The position numbers and the translations under genes were made by a program. Source: CAYNRA01 sp046293395 (GTDB lineage Bacteria; Bacteroidota; Bacteroidia; Cytophagales; Spirosomataceae). Taken from it: DNA of 64,000 bases. Location: positions 62,001-126,000 of the forward strand of contig JBKBOU010000003.1 of the NCBI GenBank assembly GCA_046293395.1, in the 5' to 3' direction. The notes under the pieces are model-generated. The model made no database searches and was not told the origin of the DNA. It saw only the letters and a list, made by a program, of their open reading frames with translations. This document shows, one piece after another, positions 16,644 through 25,133 of the stretch. The stretch's first letter is position 1, and each line of letters begins with the position of its first letter.

Positions 16644-17414
16644 TTAAGCCGGTGTGTTTTCAGCGGCATCTACCTCCGCTTTAATCCAGTCATATCCTTT
16701 TTCTTCTAACTCAAGAGCGAGTTCTTTTGTACCTGATTTTACGATTTTGCCTTTGTAAAGTACGTGTACGAAATCTGGAACGATATAATCTAAAAGGCGT
16801 TGGTAGTGAGTCACAACGATGAACGAGCGGTTGCCATCTTTGAGTTGGTTTACTCCTTCTGCGACGATACGGAGTGCGTCGATATCAAGTCCTGAGTCTG
16901 TTTCGTCTAAGATTCCAAGTGTTGGCTCAAGCATGGCCATTTGGAAGATTTCGTTTCTTTTTTTCTCACCACCGGAGAAACCCTCGTTCAGAGAGCGACG
17001 CAAAAGTTGGTCGTCAATTTCGACTAATTTAGCTTTCTGTTTGGTTAATTTCAAGAACTGAGCAGCATCTAAGGCTGGTTCGCCCTTGTATTTACGAATT
17101 TGATTAATCGCAGTTTTAAGGAAATTAATGGTTGTTACACCTGGAATTTCTATTGGATATTGAAAAGCCAAGAAGACACCTTCAGCGGCTCTTTCTTCGG
17201 GAGCGAGTTCGAGTAAATTTTTTCCATTAAATTCCACTTCACCACCTAGAATTTCATAGTCTTCACGACCTGCCAGAACAGAGGCCAACGTGCTTTTACC
17301 GGAACCATTGGGTCCCATAATTGCGTGGATTTCACCTGGTTTTATTTCTAAATTTATCCCATTCAGGATTTGCTTTTCTTCAACTCTTGCTTGTAGATTA
17401 CTGATTTTCAGCAT
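16644..17414 (-). CDS. sufC: Fe-S cluster assembly ATPase SufC
   Basis: A 256-residue ABC-type ATPase. It has Walker A GPNGSGKST (about residue 35), the signature LNEGFSGGEKKRNEI, Walker B LGILDETDSGLDID and the switch histidine in VVTHYQRLL. The FSGGEKKR signature and EETDSGLD-like Walker B are typical of SufC. It powers the SufBCD scaffold. Upstream lies a promoter at 17461-17468 with a perfect palindrome beside it, so it is probably the first gene of a sufC-sufD unit. Confidence 0.95.
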   Translation of the reverse strand: MLKISNLQARVEEKQILNGINLEIKPGEIHAIMGPNGSGKSTLASVLAGREDYEILGGEVEFNGKNLLELAPEERAAEGVFLAFQYPIEIPGVTTINFLKTAINQIRKYKGEPALDAAQFLKLTKQKAKLVEIDDQLLRRSLNEGFSGGEKKRNEIFQMAMLEPTLGILDETDSGLDIDALRIVAEGVNQLKDGNRSFIVVTHYQRLLDYIVPDFVHVLYKGKIVKSGTKELALELEEKGYDWIKAEVDAAENTPA

Positions 17415-17460
17415 TTTATGTAGAAGTTATTGGAATTAATTGGATATATATTAAAGAATA

Positions 17461-17468
17461 CAAATGTA
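17461..17468 (-). promoter_or_regulatory. -7 promoter element for sufC-sufD
   Basis: Reads TACATTTG on the minus strand, 47 bases upstream of sufC, matching TAnnTTTG. The -33 region is occupied by a palindrome instead of a clear TTG, as might be expected for a promoter needing or responding to a regulator. Confidence 0.55.
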
Positions 17469-17477
17469 AAACAATCT

Positions 17478-17498
17478 CGTTGATAAATGCTATCAACG
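17478..17498. promoter_or_regulatory. Perfect palindrome, candidate operator of sufC
   Basis: CGTTGATA at 17478-17485 and TATCAACG at 17491-17498 form a perfect 8+8 inverted repeat around a five-base spacer. It starts ten bases upstream of the sufC -7 box. Position and symmetry fit a dimeric regulator site overlapping the -33 region. The regulator cannot be named from sequence. Confidence 0.5.
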
Positions 17499-17757
17499 TC
17501 TTGAATAACCACAAATTTGCATGACTTGTTCCCTATACGTGATAGAAATTGCGGATTCAGACAAAAACGAACCGATTCGTTCAGGTGGAAAAGAGGGTGA
17601 ATAGACAAAACAATTAATTCAGTCGCTGTATCAACGAATTTCATAAAATATTTAGTTACTTTGTGGACGTTTTACCATAGATTATTCTATTTTAGGACAA
17701 ATCTGAGATTGTTTTTCACTCAATCTATTTTACAAACTCTTATTTAAAATCTTAGTT

Positions 17758-19035
17758 ATGAGTCAAATCGTACGCGTACACGCCCGCCAAATCCTTGATT
17801 CAAGAGGAAACCCAACCGTTGAAGTAGATGTAATGACAGACAGTGGCTTTTTAGGCCGCGCAGCTGTTCCATCTGGCGCTTCTACGGGGATTCACGAAGC
17901 CGTTGAACTTCGGGATGATGATGCCTCTGTTTATGTTGGAAAGGGAGTATTGAAGGCGGTAAAAAATGTCAATGAAAGCATTGCAGAGGCTATTTTGGGC
18001 TTCAATGTGCTTGAGCAAAACCTCATTGACCAAACGATGATTGCCTTAGACGGCACGTCAAACAAAGGAAATCTTGGGGCAAATGCGATATTAGGTGTTT
18101 CTTTGGCAGTTGCGAAAGCAGCGGCGCAAGAGGCAGGTCTTCCTCTTTTCCGTTATTTAGGTGGAGTGAATGCCAACACGCTTCCTGTTCCGATGATGAA
18201 CATCCTAAACGGTGGCTCACATGCTGATAACTCTATTGATTTTCAAGAGTTTATGGTTATGCCTGCTAAAGCCGATACATTTTCTGATTCCCTACGCATG
18301 GGTACAGAAGTATTCCATTCGTTGAAAAAAGTGTTGAAATCAAAAGGGTATTCAACAAATGTTGGAGACGAAGGTGGATTTGCACCAAATATTGGGTCAA
18401 ACGAAGAAGCTATCGAGATTGTCCTAACGGCGATTGAGAAAGCAGGCTACAAACCAGGCGAAGATATTTTCATCGCAATGGATGCTGCTTCTTCTGAGTT
18501 CTATGATGCAAAAACAGGTCTTTATACATTCAAAAAGTCAAGTGGCAAACAAATGACTTCTGATGAACTTGCTGCTTATTGGAACTCTTGGGTGGATAAA
18601 TACCCAATCATGTCGATTGAAGACGGTATGGCTGAAGATGACTGGGCTGGTTGGGCTGAGCTAACTCGTTTGTCGGGTAGCAAATGTCAATTAGTTGGTG
18701 ATGATTTATTTGTAACCAATGTAAAACGCTTGCAAGAAGGTATCGACAAAGGCATTGCAAACTCTATTTTGGTAAAAGTGAATCAAATTGGTTCATTGAC
18801 AGAAACAATCGACGCAGTTAATTTGGCGCATAGAAACAAATACAAGAGTGTAATGTCCCACCGTTCTGGTGAGACAGAAGATGCTACAATTGCTGATTTA
18901 GCTGTGGCATTGAACACGGGTCAAATCAAGACAGGTTCTGCTTCGCGTTCGGATAGAATGGCGAAATACAATCAGTTGATTCGTATCGAAGAAGAATTGG
19001 GCGATAGCGCATACTTCCCTGGCTTGAAGTTCTAA
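17758..19035 (+). CDS. eno: Enolase (phosphopyruvate hydratase)
   Basis: A 425-residue enolase of normal length. It has SRGNPTVEVDV at the N-terminus, the flexible loop GRAAVPSGASTG, FQEFMVMP, the catalytic VGDEGGFAPN, magnesium ligands in AMDAASSEFY, MSIEDGMAEDDW and QLVGDDLFVTN, and the signature ILVKVNQIGSLTET followed by SHRSGETEDATIADLAV. It interconverts 2-phosphoglycerate and phosphoenolpyruvate in glycolysis. It is a single-gene unit ending in a strong 20-bp palindromic terminator. Confidence 0.98.
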   Translation: MSQIVRVHARQILDSRGNPTVEVDVMTDSGFLGRAAVPSGASTGIHEAVELRDDDASVYVGKGVLKAVKNVNESIAEAILGFNVLEQNLIDQTMIALDGTSNKGNLGANAILGVSLAVAKAAAQEAGLPLFRYLGGVNANTLPVPMMNILNGGSHADNSIDFQEFMVMPAKADTFSDSLRMGTEVFHSLKKVLKSKGYSTNVGDEGGFAPNIGSNEEAIEIVLTAIEKAGYKPGEDIFIAMDAASSEFYDAKTGLYTFKKSSGKQMTSDELAAYWNSWVDKYPIMSIEDGMAEDDWAGWAELTRLSGSKCQLVGDDLFVTNVKRLQEGIDKGIANSILVKVNQIGSLTETIDAVNLAHRNKYKSVMSHRSGETEDATIADLAVALNTGQIKTGSASRSDRMAKYNQLIRIEEELGDSAYFPGLKF

Positions 19036-19063
19036 GGACTTCTTTTCTTGAATCAGCTTTTGA

Positions 19064-19106
19064 TTTACATGTAAAAACCCGCCTTCGGCGGGTTTTTACA
19101 TGTAAA
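19064..19106. terminator. Bidirectional terminator between eno and the M14 peptidase
   Basis: A perfect 20-base inverted repeat (19064-19083 and 19087-19106) with a TTC loop. The core CCCGCC/GGCGGG is flanked by AAAAA and TTTTT, so both orientations give a stable hairpin with a U-tract inside the arm. It lies between convergent stops and fits both genes. Confidence 0.9.
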
Positions 19107-19125
19107 CACTTCCAATATCTCGAAT

Positions 19126-21669
19126 TTATTCCTCTTCTCCGAAACGTCCACTTCCAACTAAATTTCCGAAAAATAAACTATTGATAAATAATTTGTTTGT
19201 ACCATACCAAAAGGCTCTGAAATTCGGATTATCTGTAAATGCAACCACTTTTCCAGCACCAACTCTATCTGCAACTACTGCTGGGCTGTTCTTAATCCTT
19301 GCTTCGTTTTTCGGGTGTACATATCCTGCCACCAATGGTTTTTGCGTAAACATCAACGGTGTATTGTACGCATCTTTTGTATCTTCAAATACCAAATTAT
19401 TAATTTTAAAGATACGCAATTTATCTTGTTTGTATCCGTAAGCAATTGGGTGAGATGGGTCGATGGTTGTTTCAAATATCGTTCCTGCTGTACTCATCGC
19501 GCCGTCGTATTCGTCTTTACTTGCATACGGACGCTTCGTTGGGCCGTCATTCTCTACTTGGCCTTTCAAGCTTACATTCATGATTTTTTTACTCGCTACC
19601 CATTCACTTGCTGTTCCCATAGCAACCAAAGTACCACCTGAACTCAAAAAGCGTTTTACTCGCTCTTCAGAAAGTTCATTGTATCTACCATTCGCCAAAA
19701 CGAGGTGTGTATATTTTGTTAAATCCATCCGGTTAATTGCATCAATATCAGCCATTGTGACCGGAATATCCATGCGTTGGTCTAATAAATGCCATACTTC
19801 ACCTGCACTGAGGTTATCTACTCCTGGGCCCGTTGCCATCAAAATTTTAGGCATTTCTACCTTCTTGAATTTCTCGCTACCCAGGTCAATTCCGGCAGAA
19901 GTTAATCCAGAATTAACGCCATAGAAAGTAAGTCCATCGCGTTTTGCAAGTTCTTCCAAGAGCCCTGAAATATCTTTTCCTTGTGTTTGAATTTCGATTG
20001 TTCCGTAGCCAAATTCTTTTAATTTACCGTTGATTGTCGTTGTAAACGGCTCCATGGCTACTTTAATCGCCATTCCTTTTTCTAGTAAATCATAAATTGC
20101 TCTTCCAACAAAATAGCCATCCCACTCCACCAAATAAGCCAGAGCACCTTTTCCGATAACCGTACCTGCGGGAAAATCATTTGTTTCTACTTTCGAGCCC
20201 AACTGCACAGGTATTGTTGATTCTGCGAAAGGTACATTCATCGAATGAGGCAATGTCCAGGCAGAAACATCGTAAAATGCACTGTCTTCAAACGTTGTTC
20301 TTCTCTCAAAAAGTGATTTGATTAAACGGTGTTGCGGTTGATTTGTCGGAACAACGTAGCTATCATCGGTACTGAATGTTTTTCCATCCAATTTTTCAGC
20401 TTTTGCCACTTTATAGACGGCAATTTTATTACGCTGCATGATGTTAATCATTTCCCATGTACGAACAGGGTCATTACCTCCACCGAAAACGTAGGATTTA
20501 ATTGCATCCGATGACTTTTCTTGGTAGAAATTACGCATATATTCAAGCATTTCTACGCGCATCGTATTCGCCGCTTTCATGGTCGTTTGTGTAGCGATGA
20601 ACTGATTTTTGATTGTAAATGGAAAACTCAAATCACCGTTTACTGTTTCTTGCAAATGCCCGCGTGACGAACCTTGTTCAAACAAGATACCTACTGCTCC
20701 GTTTGCATCAGGCAATGTTGAGCCTTTTCCATAATAATAATCATCGAAGTTTTCTTGCGTATAATAATACGATAGATTCGCGTCTAACCCTTCTGCATGG
20801 AACTCTCCGATTTTATTCGTCAATTCCACGTTCTTTTTAGGCGTCATTGGGTTTGTTCGAGACGGAATACCTGGTTGGAAAAAGAAGGTAGAATTTCCAC
20901 CCATTTCGTGGTGATCTGTTAGGATATTTGGCATCCAGGCATAGAATTTCGCTAATCTTGCTTTGCTCTCTGGCAATTGTTGGTGCAGCCAGTCTCTGTT
21001 TAAGTCAAACCAATAATGATTTGAGCGACCTCCTGGCCAAGTTTCTCTGAACTCTCTGCTATTTGGGTCTGCGACCAAGTTTTTACTTTTATTTTGATTC
21101 ACCCAAGTTGTAAAGCGATTGCTACCGTCTGGGTTCATGCAAGGGTCCAAAAGAATGACTGCGTTTTTCAACATGTTTTCGATTTCTTCTCCTTGCGCAG
21201 CAGCCAAATGATACGCTGCAAGTATCGCTGCATGTGCCCCACTTTGCTCATTCCCGTGTACAGTATAGCCCATCCATAAAACGATAGGCATATTCTTTAC
21301 GTCTAACTTTTTCGACTGTTCTGCATCCATCAATGCCAAATGGTCTTTTTGGATTTTATCGATGTTCTTATGATTTTCTGGGGAAGTAACCGTCACGAGG
21401 AGTAACTCTCTGTTTTCAAATGAACGACCATAAGTTTCGACTTTGAAACGGTCTGTCATAGAAGCTAATTTGCGAATGTACGCATGTGTTTCAAACGGAT
21501 TGGTATGCCACTCCCCTACTTGGTATCCGAAGAATTGCTGGGGAGTAGGGATTTTTGGGTCATACGAAGTTCCTTTCGGGAAGTAATATTCATCTTTGAC
21601 CTGCGCAAAGGCAGTGGTGAGCACTCCCATAAAAAGGAGGAGAAGGGAAATAGATACTTTTTTTTTCAT
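19126..21669 (-). CDS. Secreted M14-family zinc carboxypeptidase-like protein
   Basis: An 847-residue protein when started at the ATG at 21669. That start gives a signal peptide (MKKKVSISLLLLFMGVLTTA, cleavage after FAQ); the 76 codons upstream are open but lack protein-like composition. The zinc motif HGNE (H138, E141) and LTDHHEMGGNSTFFFQPG give the M14 fold at roughly residues 45-350. The rest includes a glutamine-amidotransferase-like domain (MATGPGVDNLSAGEVWHLLD ... LSSGGTLVAMG), as in related large M14 peptidases. It probably acts in the periplasm or outside on peptides. Substrate is unknown. Confidence 0.85.
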   Translation of the reverse strand: MKKKVSISLLLLFMGVLTTAFAQVKDEYYFPKGTSYDPKIPTPQQFFGYQVGEWHTNPFETHAYIRKLASMTDRFKVETYGRSFENRELLLVTVTSPENHKNIDKIQKDHLALMDAEQSKKLDVKNMPIVLWMGYTVHGNEQSGAHAAILAAYHLAAAQGEEIENMLKNAVILLDPCMNPDGSNRFTTWVNQNKSKNLVADPNSREFRETWPGGRSNHYWFDLNRDWLHQQLPESKARLAKFYAWMPNILTDHHEMGGNSTFFFQPGIPSRTNPMTPKKNVELTNKIGEFHAEGLDANLSYYYTQENFDDYYYGKGSTLPDANGAVGILFEQGSSRGHLQETVNGDLSFPFTIKNQFIATQTTMKAANTMRVEMLEYMRNFYQEKSSDAIKSYVFGGGNDPVRTWEMINIMQRNKIAVYKVAKAEKLDGKTFSTDDSYVVPTNQPQHRLIKSLFERRTTFEDSAFYDVSAWTLPHSMNVPFAESTIPVQLGSKVETNDFPAGTVIGKGALAYLVEWDGYFVGRAIYDLLEKGMAIKVAMEPFTTTINGKLKEFGYGTIEIQTQGKDISGLLEELAKRDGLTFYGVNSGLTSAGIDLGSEKFKKVEMPKILMATGPGVDNLSAGEVWHLLDQRMDIPVTMADIDAINRMDLTKYTHLVLANGRYNELSEERVKRFLSSGGTLVAMGTASEWVASKKIMNVSLKGQVENDGPTKRPYASKDEYDGAMSTAGTIFETTIDPSHPIAYGYKQDKLRIFKINNLVFEDTKDAYNTPLMFTQKPLVAGYVHPKNEARIKNSPAVVADRVGAGKVVAFTDNPNFRAFWYGTNKLFINSLFFGNLVGSGRFGEEE

Positions 21670-21740
21670 AGTAGATAGTTTGGGTAATTTCCTTTTTTCT
21701 TTTGTAAAAAGTGAGTTACAATAAAGCGTAAAAATAGAAA

Positions 21741-21766
21741 AAGAGAACCAACTGATTGGTTCTCTT
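21741..21766 (-). terminator. Terminator of the dksA-like gene
   Basis: AAGAGAACCAA/TTGGTTCTCTT, an 11-bp perfect stem with a CTGA loop, followed on the minus strand by a T-rich tract. It lies 37 bases after the stop of the TraR/DksA-family gene. Confidence 0.85.
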
Positions 21767-21803
21767 CGACAAAACTTTATTATGTTGCTACAACATACAT
21801 GTA

Positions 21804-22193
21804 TTAACTCTGCTTTAGCTTTGCGCCAATGGTTTGTTGGGTATGAGGAACGGCGCGCAAACGCTCTTTCGGAATGAGTTCCCCTGTGTCGCGGCACACA
21901 CCGTACGTACCGTTTTTAATACGAATCAGAGCTGCTTCTAGCTGCGTGGCAAACTTTTGAAGACGCGCAGCAGACTGGCTTAATTGTTCTTTTTCGCGAA
22001 CATCCGCTCCATCCTCAAGTGTCTTAGAACCGATCGCCGTATTATCTGTTCCGTTGTCGTTACGGCGGCTAAGCGTCTCTTTGATAAAGACCAACTCACT
22101 GTTGGTTGCTTCCAATTTCTTTAAAATAATTGCTTCAAACTCTTTTAGATCTTCTTGCGAATAACGCAGCGTAACGTCTGATGTCTCATTCAT
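21804..22193 (-). CDS. TraR/DksA-family regulator with degenerate zinc finger
   Basis: A 129-residue protein. An N-terminal coiled-coil half (about residues 10-95) is followed by NGTYGVCRDTGELIPKERLR and AVPHTQQ, the position of the DksA C4 zinc finger. Only one of the four zinc cysteines remains, with D-T-G and H in place of others; this form is typical of Bacteroidota DksA-like proteins in my knowledge of the family. DksA proteins insert into the RNA polymerase secondary channel; that role here is inferred. It has its own promoter (22251-22280) and terminator. Confidence 0.85.
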   Translation of the reverse strand: MNETSDVTLRYSQEDLKEFEAIILKKLEATNSELVFIKETLSRRNDNGTDNTAIGSKTLEDGADVREKEQLSQSAARLQKFATQLEAALIRIKNGTYGVCRDTGELIPKERLRAVPHTQQTIGAKLKQS

Positions 22194-22250
22194 AGTACCT
22201 TAGAATTCTTGAAAGTGGATAATATATTCGCTTTTTGAGCAATAATGCCG

Positions 22251-22280
22251 CAAATATAGCACATCCCATTTTTATAGCAA
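22251..22280 (-). promoter_or_regulatory. Promoter of the dksA-like gene
   Basis: On the minus strand TTG (22278-22280) is separated by 19 bases from TATATTTG (22251-22258), a near-ideal Bacteroidota housekeeping promoter. The predicted leader is about 50 bases. Confidence 0.75.
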
Positions 22281-22464
22281 CCCCTTCATGGATTTAATAT
22301 CATTTGGGTAACAAAAAAATATTTTCGCGCATAACACCAAACTTCCCTCCTTTTTATTGCTTCTTTACGCAATCTTTCAAAAGAATATTTTGCACTTACT
22401 CTATAATTCCATTGGATTCTAAGTGTCAATAATTTAACAATTTTAAGAATATATAGATTTTATC

Positions 22465-22472
22465 TAAGTTTG
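22465..22472 (+). promoter_or_regulatory. -7 promoter element for glutamate dehydrogenase
   Basis: TAAGTTTG fits TAnnTTTG and lies 49 bases upstream of the ATG. The -33 region is AT-rich without a clear TTG. Confidence 0.55.
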
Positions 22473-22521
22473 CGTTCATTAATTCAAAAAACAGCACGAT
22501 TTAACATTAACGAATAGATAT

Positions 22522-23799
22522 ATGACATACATAGAGCCCGCTCCTATTAAGGACAAAGAAAATCCGTTGGAGTCCATGATGTCTCGTTTTGATGCCGCCG
22601 TAAAAATTTTGGGTATCAGCGATGAGATGTATCATATCCTAAAAGTACCTGCACGCCAAGTGATTGTAGGCTTACCTGTTACAATGGACAACGGCCAAGT
22701 AAAAGTATTTGAAGGATACCGTGTTATTCACTCTACAATTTTAGGCCCAGGAAAAGGGGGAATCCGTTTTGACCCAGATGTTACCCTCGACGAAGTCCGC
22801 GCTCTTGCTGCTTGGATGACCTGGAAGTGTGCCGTTGTAGATATTCCTTATGGGGGTGCTAAAGGGGGCGTTGCGTGCAACCCGCGTGAAATGTCGGCAG
22901 GTGAAATAGAACGTTTGATGCGTGCTTACACCAATACCATGCTCGATATTTTTGGCCCAGATAAGGATATTCCAGCGCCAGATATGGGTACAGGCCCACG
23001 TGAAATGGCTTGGTTGATGGACGAATACTCCAAAGCCAAAGGCATGACAACCCAAGCCGTCGTAACCGGCAAACCTCTTGTTTTGGGCGGCTCTCTCGGT
23101 CGCACCGAAGCAACAGGACGTGGCGTAATGGTCTCTGCGTTGTCTGGCATGGATAAATTAAAAATCAATCCGTACAGAGCAACTGCCGCCGTTCAAGGTT
23201 TTGGAAATGTTGGCTCACACGCAGCCCAATTATTATCTGAAAAAGGCGTAAGTATCCATGGTATCAGCGATATTTCTGGTGCTTATTACAACGACAAAGG
23301 CATCGATATTGAGAAAGCCATTGCGTACAGAAACGCAAACAATGGTATTTTAGAAGGTTTTGACGGTGCTGAGAAAATCAGTGCAGAAGAATTGCTTTTC
23401 TTGCCTATAGATGTACTTGTTCCGGCAGCAAAAGAAGACGTTATTTTGAAAGATAATGCCGCACGTATCCAAGCTCGTTTGATTGTTGAAGGTGCCAATG
23501 GCCCAACTTCTGCCAAAGCCGATGACATCATCAACGAAAAAGGCATCATGGTTGTACCTGATATTTTAGCAAATGCTGGTGGCGTAACTGTTTCTTATTT
23601 TGAATGGGTGCAGAACCGCATTGGCTATAAATGGACACTCGACCGCGTCAACAGAAGATGTGACCGCGCCATGAAAGATGCCTTCAATAATGTATTTGAG
23701 GTTTCACAAAAATACAATGTTTCGATGCGTCTAGCAGCGTACATACTTGCCATAGACAAGGTATCGAGCTCGTATAAATTTAGAGGAGGATACGGTTGA
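22522..23799 (+). CDS. Glutamate dehydrogenase family (Glu/Leu/Phe/Val dehydrogenase)
   Basis: A 425-residue enzyme. It has the dimerisation/substrate domain with GPGKGGIRFDPDVT, the catalytic PYGGAKGGVACNPREMS and PDMGTGPREMAW, then a Rossmann domain with VQGFGNVGSHAAQLL and the late EGANGPTSAKADDI. Length and motifs fit hexameric catabolic-type glutamate dehydrogenase, which interconverts glutamate and 2-oxoglutarate with ammonia. Cofactor preference is not settled by eye. It is monocistronic and ends in a terminator whose stem overlaps the convergent kinase gene. Confidence 0.92.
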   Translation: MTYIEPAPIKDKENPLESMMSRFDAAVKILGISDEMYHILKVPARQVIVGLPVTMDNGQVKVFEGYRVIHSTILGPGKGGIRFDPDVTLDEVRALAAWMTWKCAVVDIPYGGAKGGVACNPREMSAGEIERLMRAYTNTMLDIFGPDKDIPAPDMGTGPREMAWLMDEYSKAKGMTTQAVVTGKPLVLGGSLGRTEATGRGVMVSALSGMDKLKINPYRATAAVQGFGNVGSHAAQLLSEKGVSIHGISDISGAYYNDKGIDIEKAIAYRNANNGILEGFDGAEKISAEELLFLPIDVLVPAAKEDVILKDNAARIQARLIVEGANGPTSAKADDIINEKGIMVVPDILANAGGVTVSYFEWVQNRIGYKWTLDRVNRRCDRAMKDAFNNVFEVSQKYNVSMRLAAYILAIDKVSSSYKFRGGYG

Positions 23800-23819
23800 T
23801 TTATTCCTTTTCTCAACCC

Positions 23820-23858
23820 AAAAAGTGGCTATCTATTTCAAGTAGATAGCCACTTTTT
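23820..23858. terminator. Shared terminator at the gdhA/kinase convergence
   Basis: AAAAAGTGGCTATCTA (23820-23835) pairs perfectly with TAGATAGCCACTTTTT (23843-23858) around a seven-base loop, giving U-tracts on both strands. The right arm lies inside the convergent kinase CDS, encoding its last residues, and that gene's stop codon is in the loop. Confidence 0.9.
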
Positions 23859-24914
23859 TGTTAGTGTCTCGATTTGCCTTTCATACATCTCTTTCTTCCC
23901 GACCAATTGCTGCAATAAAATAAACTGATTCGTCGCCCTGTCTAAATTATGTGTTTCATACTTTACGGGATAATACACATTTCCGTTTAGGTAATCTGTC
24001 AAAAACCGAAGCCCTTGCATATAAAACATAAAAGGCCCTGCGTAATACAGTATTTCTCGCTCATCGGGCGTTAAAACAGAAGCCATCTCAGACAAAAAAC
24101 CATCATAAAGAGCTATATACAAGTCATCTATGATATGTAAATTCGTAAAATCTGTACTTTCCTCCGTCTGTGAACAAGTATAAGTTCGCACCATATCACC
24201 GACATCCGAAATAACTATCCCGGGCATCAACGTATCCAAATCACAAACGGCAAGCACCTCTGTTGAATCTTGCTGAAACAAGACATTATTAATTTTTGTA
24301 TCATGGTGTAAAAGCCGTCTTGGAATACCAGGATTTACCCTGATTTCATCGAAAATATCCACCAAATTCGCATGTTCTTCCGCCCACAAAATACACGTCT
24401 TCGCTGTTTGAATCCGTTCATTTGGTGCATTTTGCCGCGCCTGTTCAAATTCATTTTTTCTAAATGACAAATCATGAAAGCGAGGAATCGTCTCCTGAAG
24501 TGCGTCTAAGGCAAGACCATTCAGGTTTTTGGTTAATAAGCCAAAAGCTTTGGCGGCTTGGTATGCCTCCGCCGGAACTGTCACTCGATTGATACTTCTT
24601 GAATTTGACACAAAAGGCATCAAACGCCAATAGGCATTGTCCAAGACGAGCAACGTGTCACCGGTAAGCGCTGTTAAAGGCGAAACGAATAAATAATCAG
24701 GTGTGACTTTCGCCAAATGGGCTGCAGCTGTTCGAATATTTTGGTCGATACACGCCGGATTTTTGAATATTGCCGCATTGATTTGTTGAAAAATATAATC
24801 GCCTACTTTTGTTTGTACATGAAATGTTTGGTTGATGTGTCCGTCACCAAATGGACGAACAGAAATCACCTCTAAACCATAAAATTGTTGTATTATTTCT
24901 TTCATAAAAGCCAT
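23838..24914 (-). CDS. Phosphotransferase enzyme family protein (APH/NahK-like kinase)
   Basis: A 358-residue kinase-like protein of the aminoglycoside-phosphotransferase fold. It shows FGDGHINQTFHVQT (nucleotide loop), RRLLHHDTKINNVLF (catalytic HxD...N) and AVCDLDTLMPGIVISDVGDM (magnesium-binding DxD). Such proteins in Bacteroidota resemble N-acetylhexosamine kinases or related small-molecule kinases; resistance is unlikely. The substrate cannot be read from sequence. The ATG at 24905 (MKEIIQQF) is an alternative start three codons in. The gene's last codons form half of a terminator shared with gdhA. Confidence 0.75.
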   Translation of the reverse strand: MAFMKEIIQQFYGLEVISVRPFGDGHINQTFHVQTKVGDYIFQQINAAIFKNPACIDQNIRTAAAHLAKVTPDYLFVSPLTALTGDTLLVLDNAYWRLMPFVSNSRSINRVTVPAEAYQAAKAFGLLTKNLNGLALDALQETIPRFHDLSFRKNEFEQARQNAPNERIQTAKTCILWAEEHANLVDIFDEIRVNPGIPRRLLHHDTKINNVLFQQDSTEVLAVCDLDTLMPGIVISDVGDMVRTYTCSQTEESTDFTNLHIIDDLYIALYDGFLSEMASVLTPDEREILYYAGPFMFYMQGLRFLTDYLNGNVYYPVKYETHNLDRATNQFILLQQLVGKKEMYERQIETLTKKWLST

Positions 24915-25100
24915 TTATATCACATTCTGTCCAAAGATAAGCAAGGATAAGTATATCAAACGAGAGCGACGAACTTATCCACGCGTTTTTGGCAAGAACA
25001 TTTCTTTTGAAAACAAAAAAAAGGATTGGAAAAATGATATATTCCTGATTACGAATAGATTTTCCAAGATAACTTCGAAATAGAGGCATACAAAATTCTG

Positions 25101-25108
25101 TATATTTG
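25101..25108 (+). promoter_or_regulatory. -7 promoter element for gpmI
   Basis: TATATTTG matches TAnnTTTG. A start a few bases downstream would leave only about 20 bases of leader before the TTG start codon at 25134, which supports that unusual start. Confidence 0.6.
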
Positions 25109-25133
25109 CAGCTTAACCAAAATACCTACGACC

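Larger units (their letters stand above)
17415..17757. other. Intergenic region between divergent sufC and eno
   Basis: These 343 bases hold the sufC promoter and palindrome on the left. On the right they hold a partial -7-like match (TTAcTTTG near 17655) that could serve enolase, whose start is about 95 bases further on. No RNA gene or additional coding region is convincing. Confidence 0.5.
22194..22521. other. Intergenic region between divergent dksA-like gene and gdhA
   Basis: These 328 AT-rich bases hold the dksA-like promoter at the left end and the gdhA -7 element at the right end. The middle (about 22285-22460) shows no ORF, RNA gene or long repeat that I can support. Confidence 0.6.

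Noticed and set aside
17408..17644. 78-residue ORF upstream of sufC
   Set aside because: It covers the sufC promoter and palindrome and has no recognisable features.
21670..21897. N-terminal extension of the M14 peptidase
   Set aside because: The extension precedes an obvious signal peptide at 21669 and reads through the dksA terminator and the end of dksA itself.
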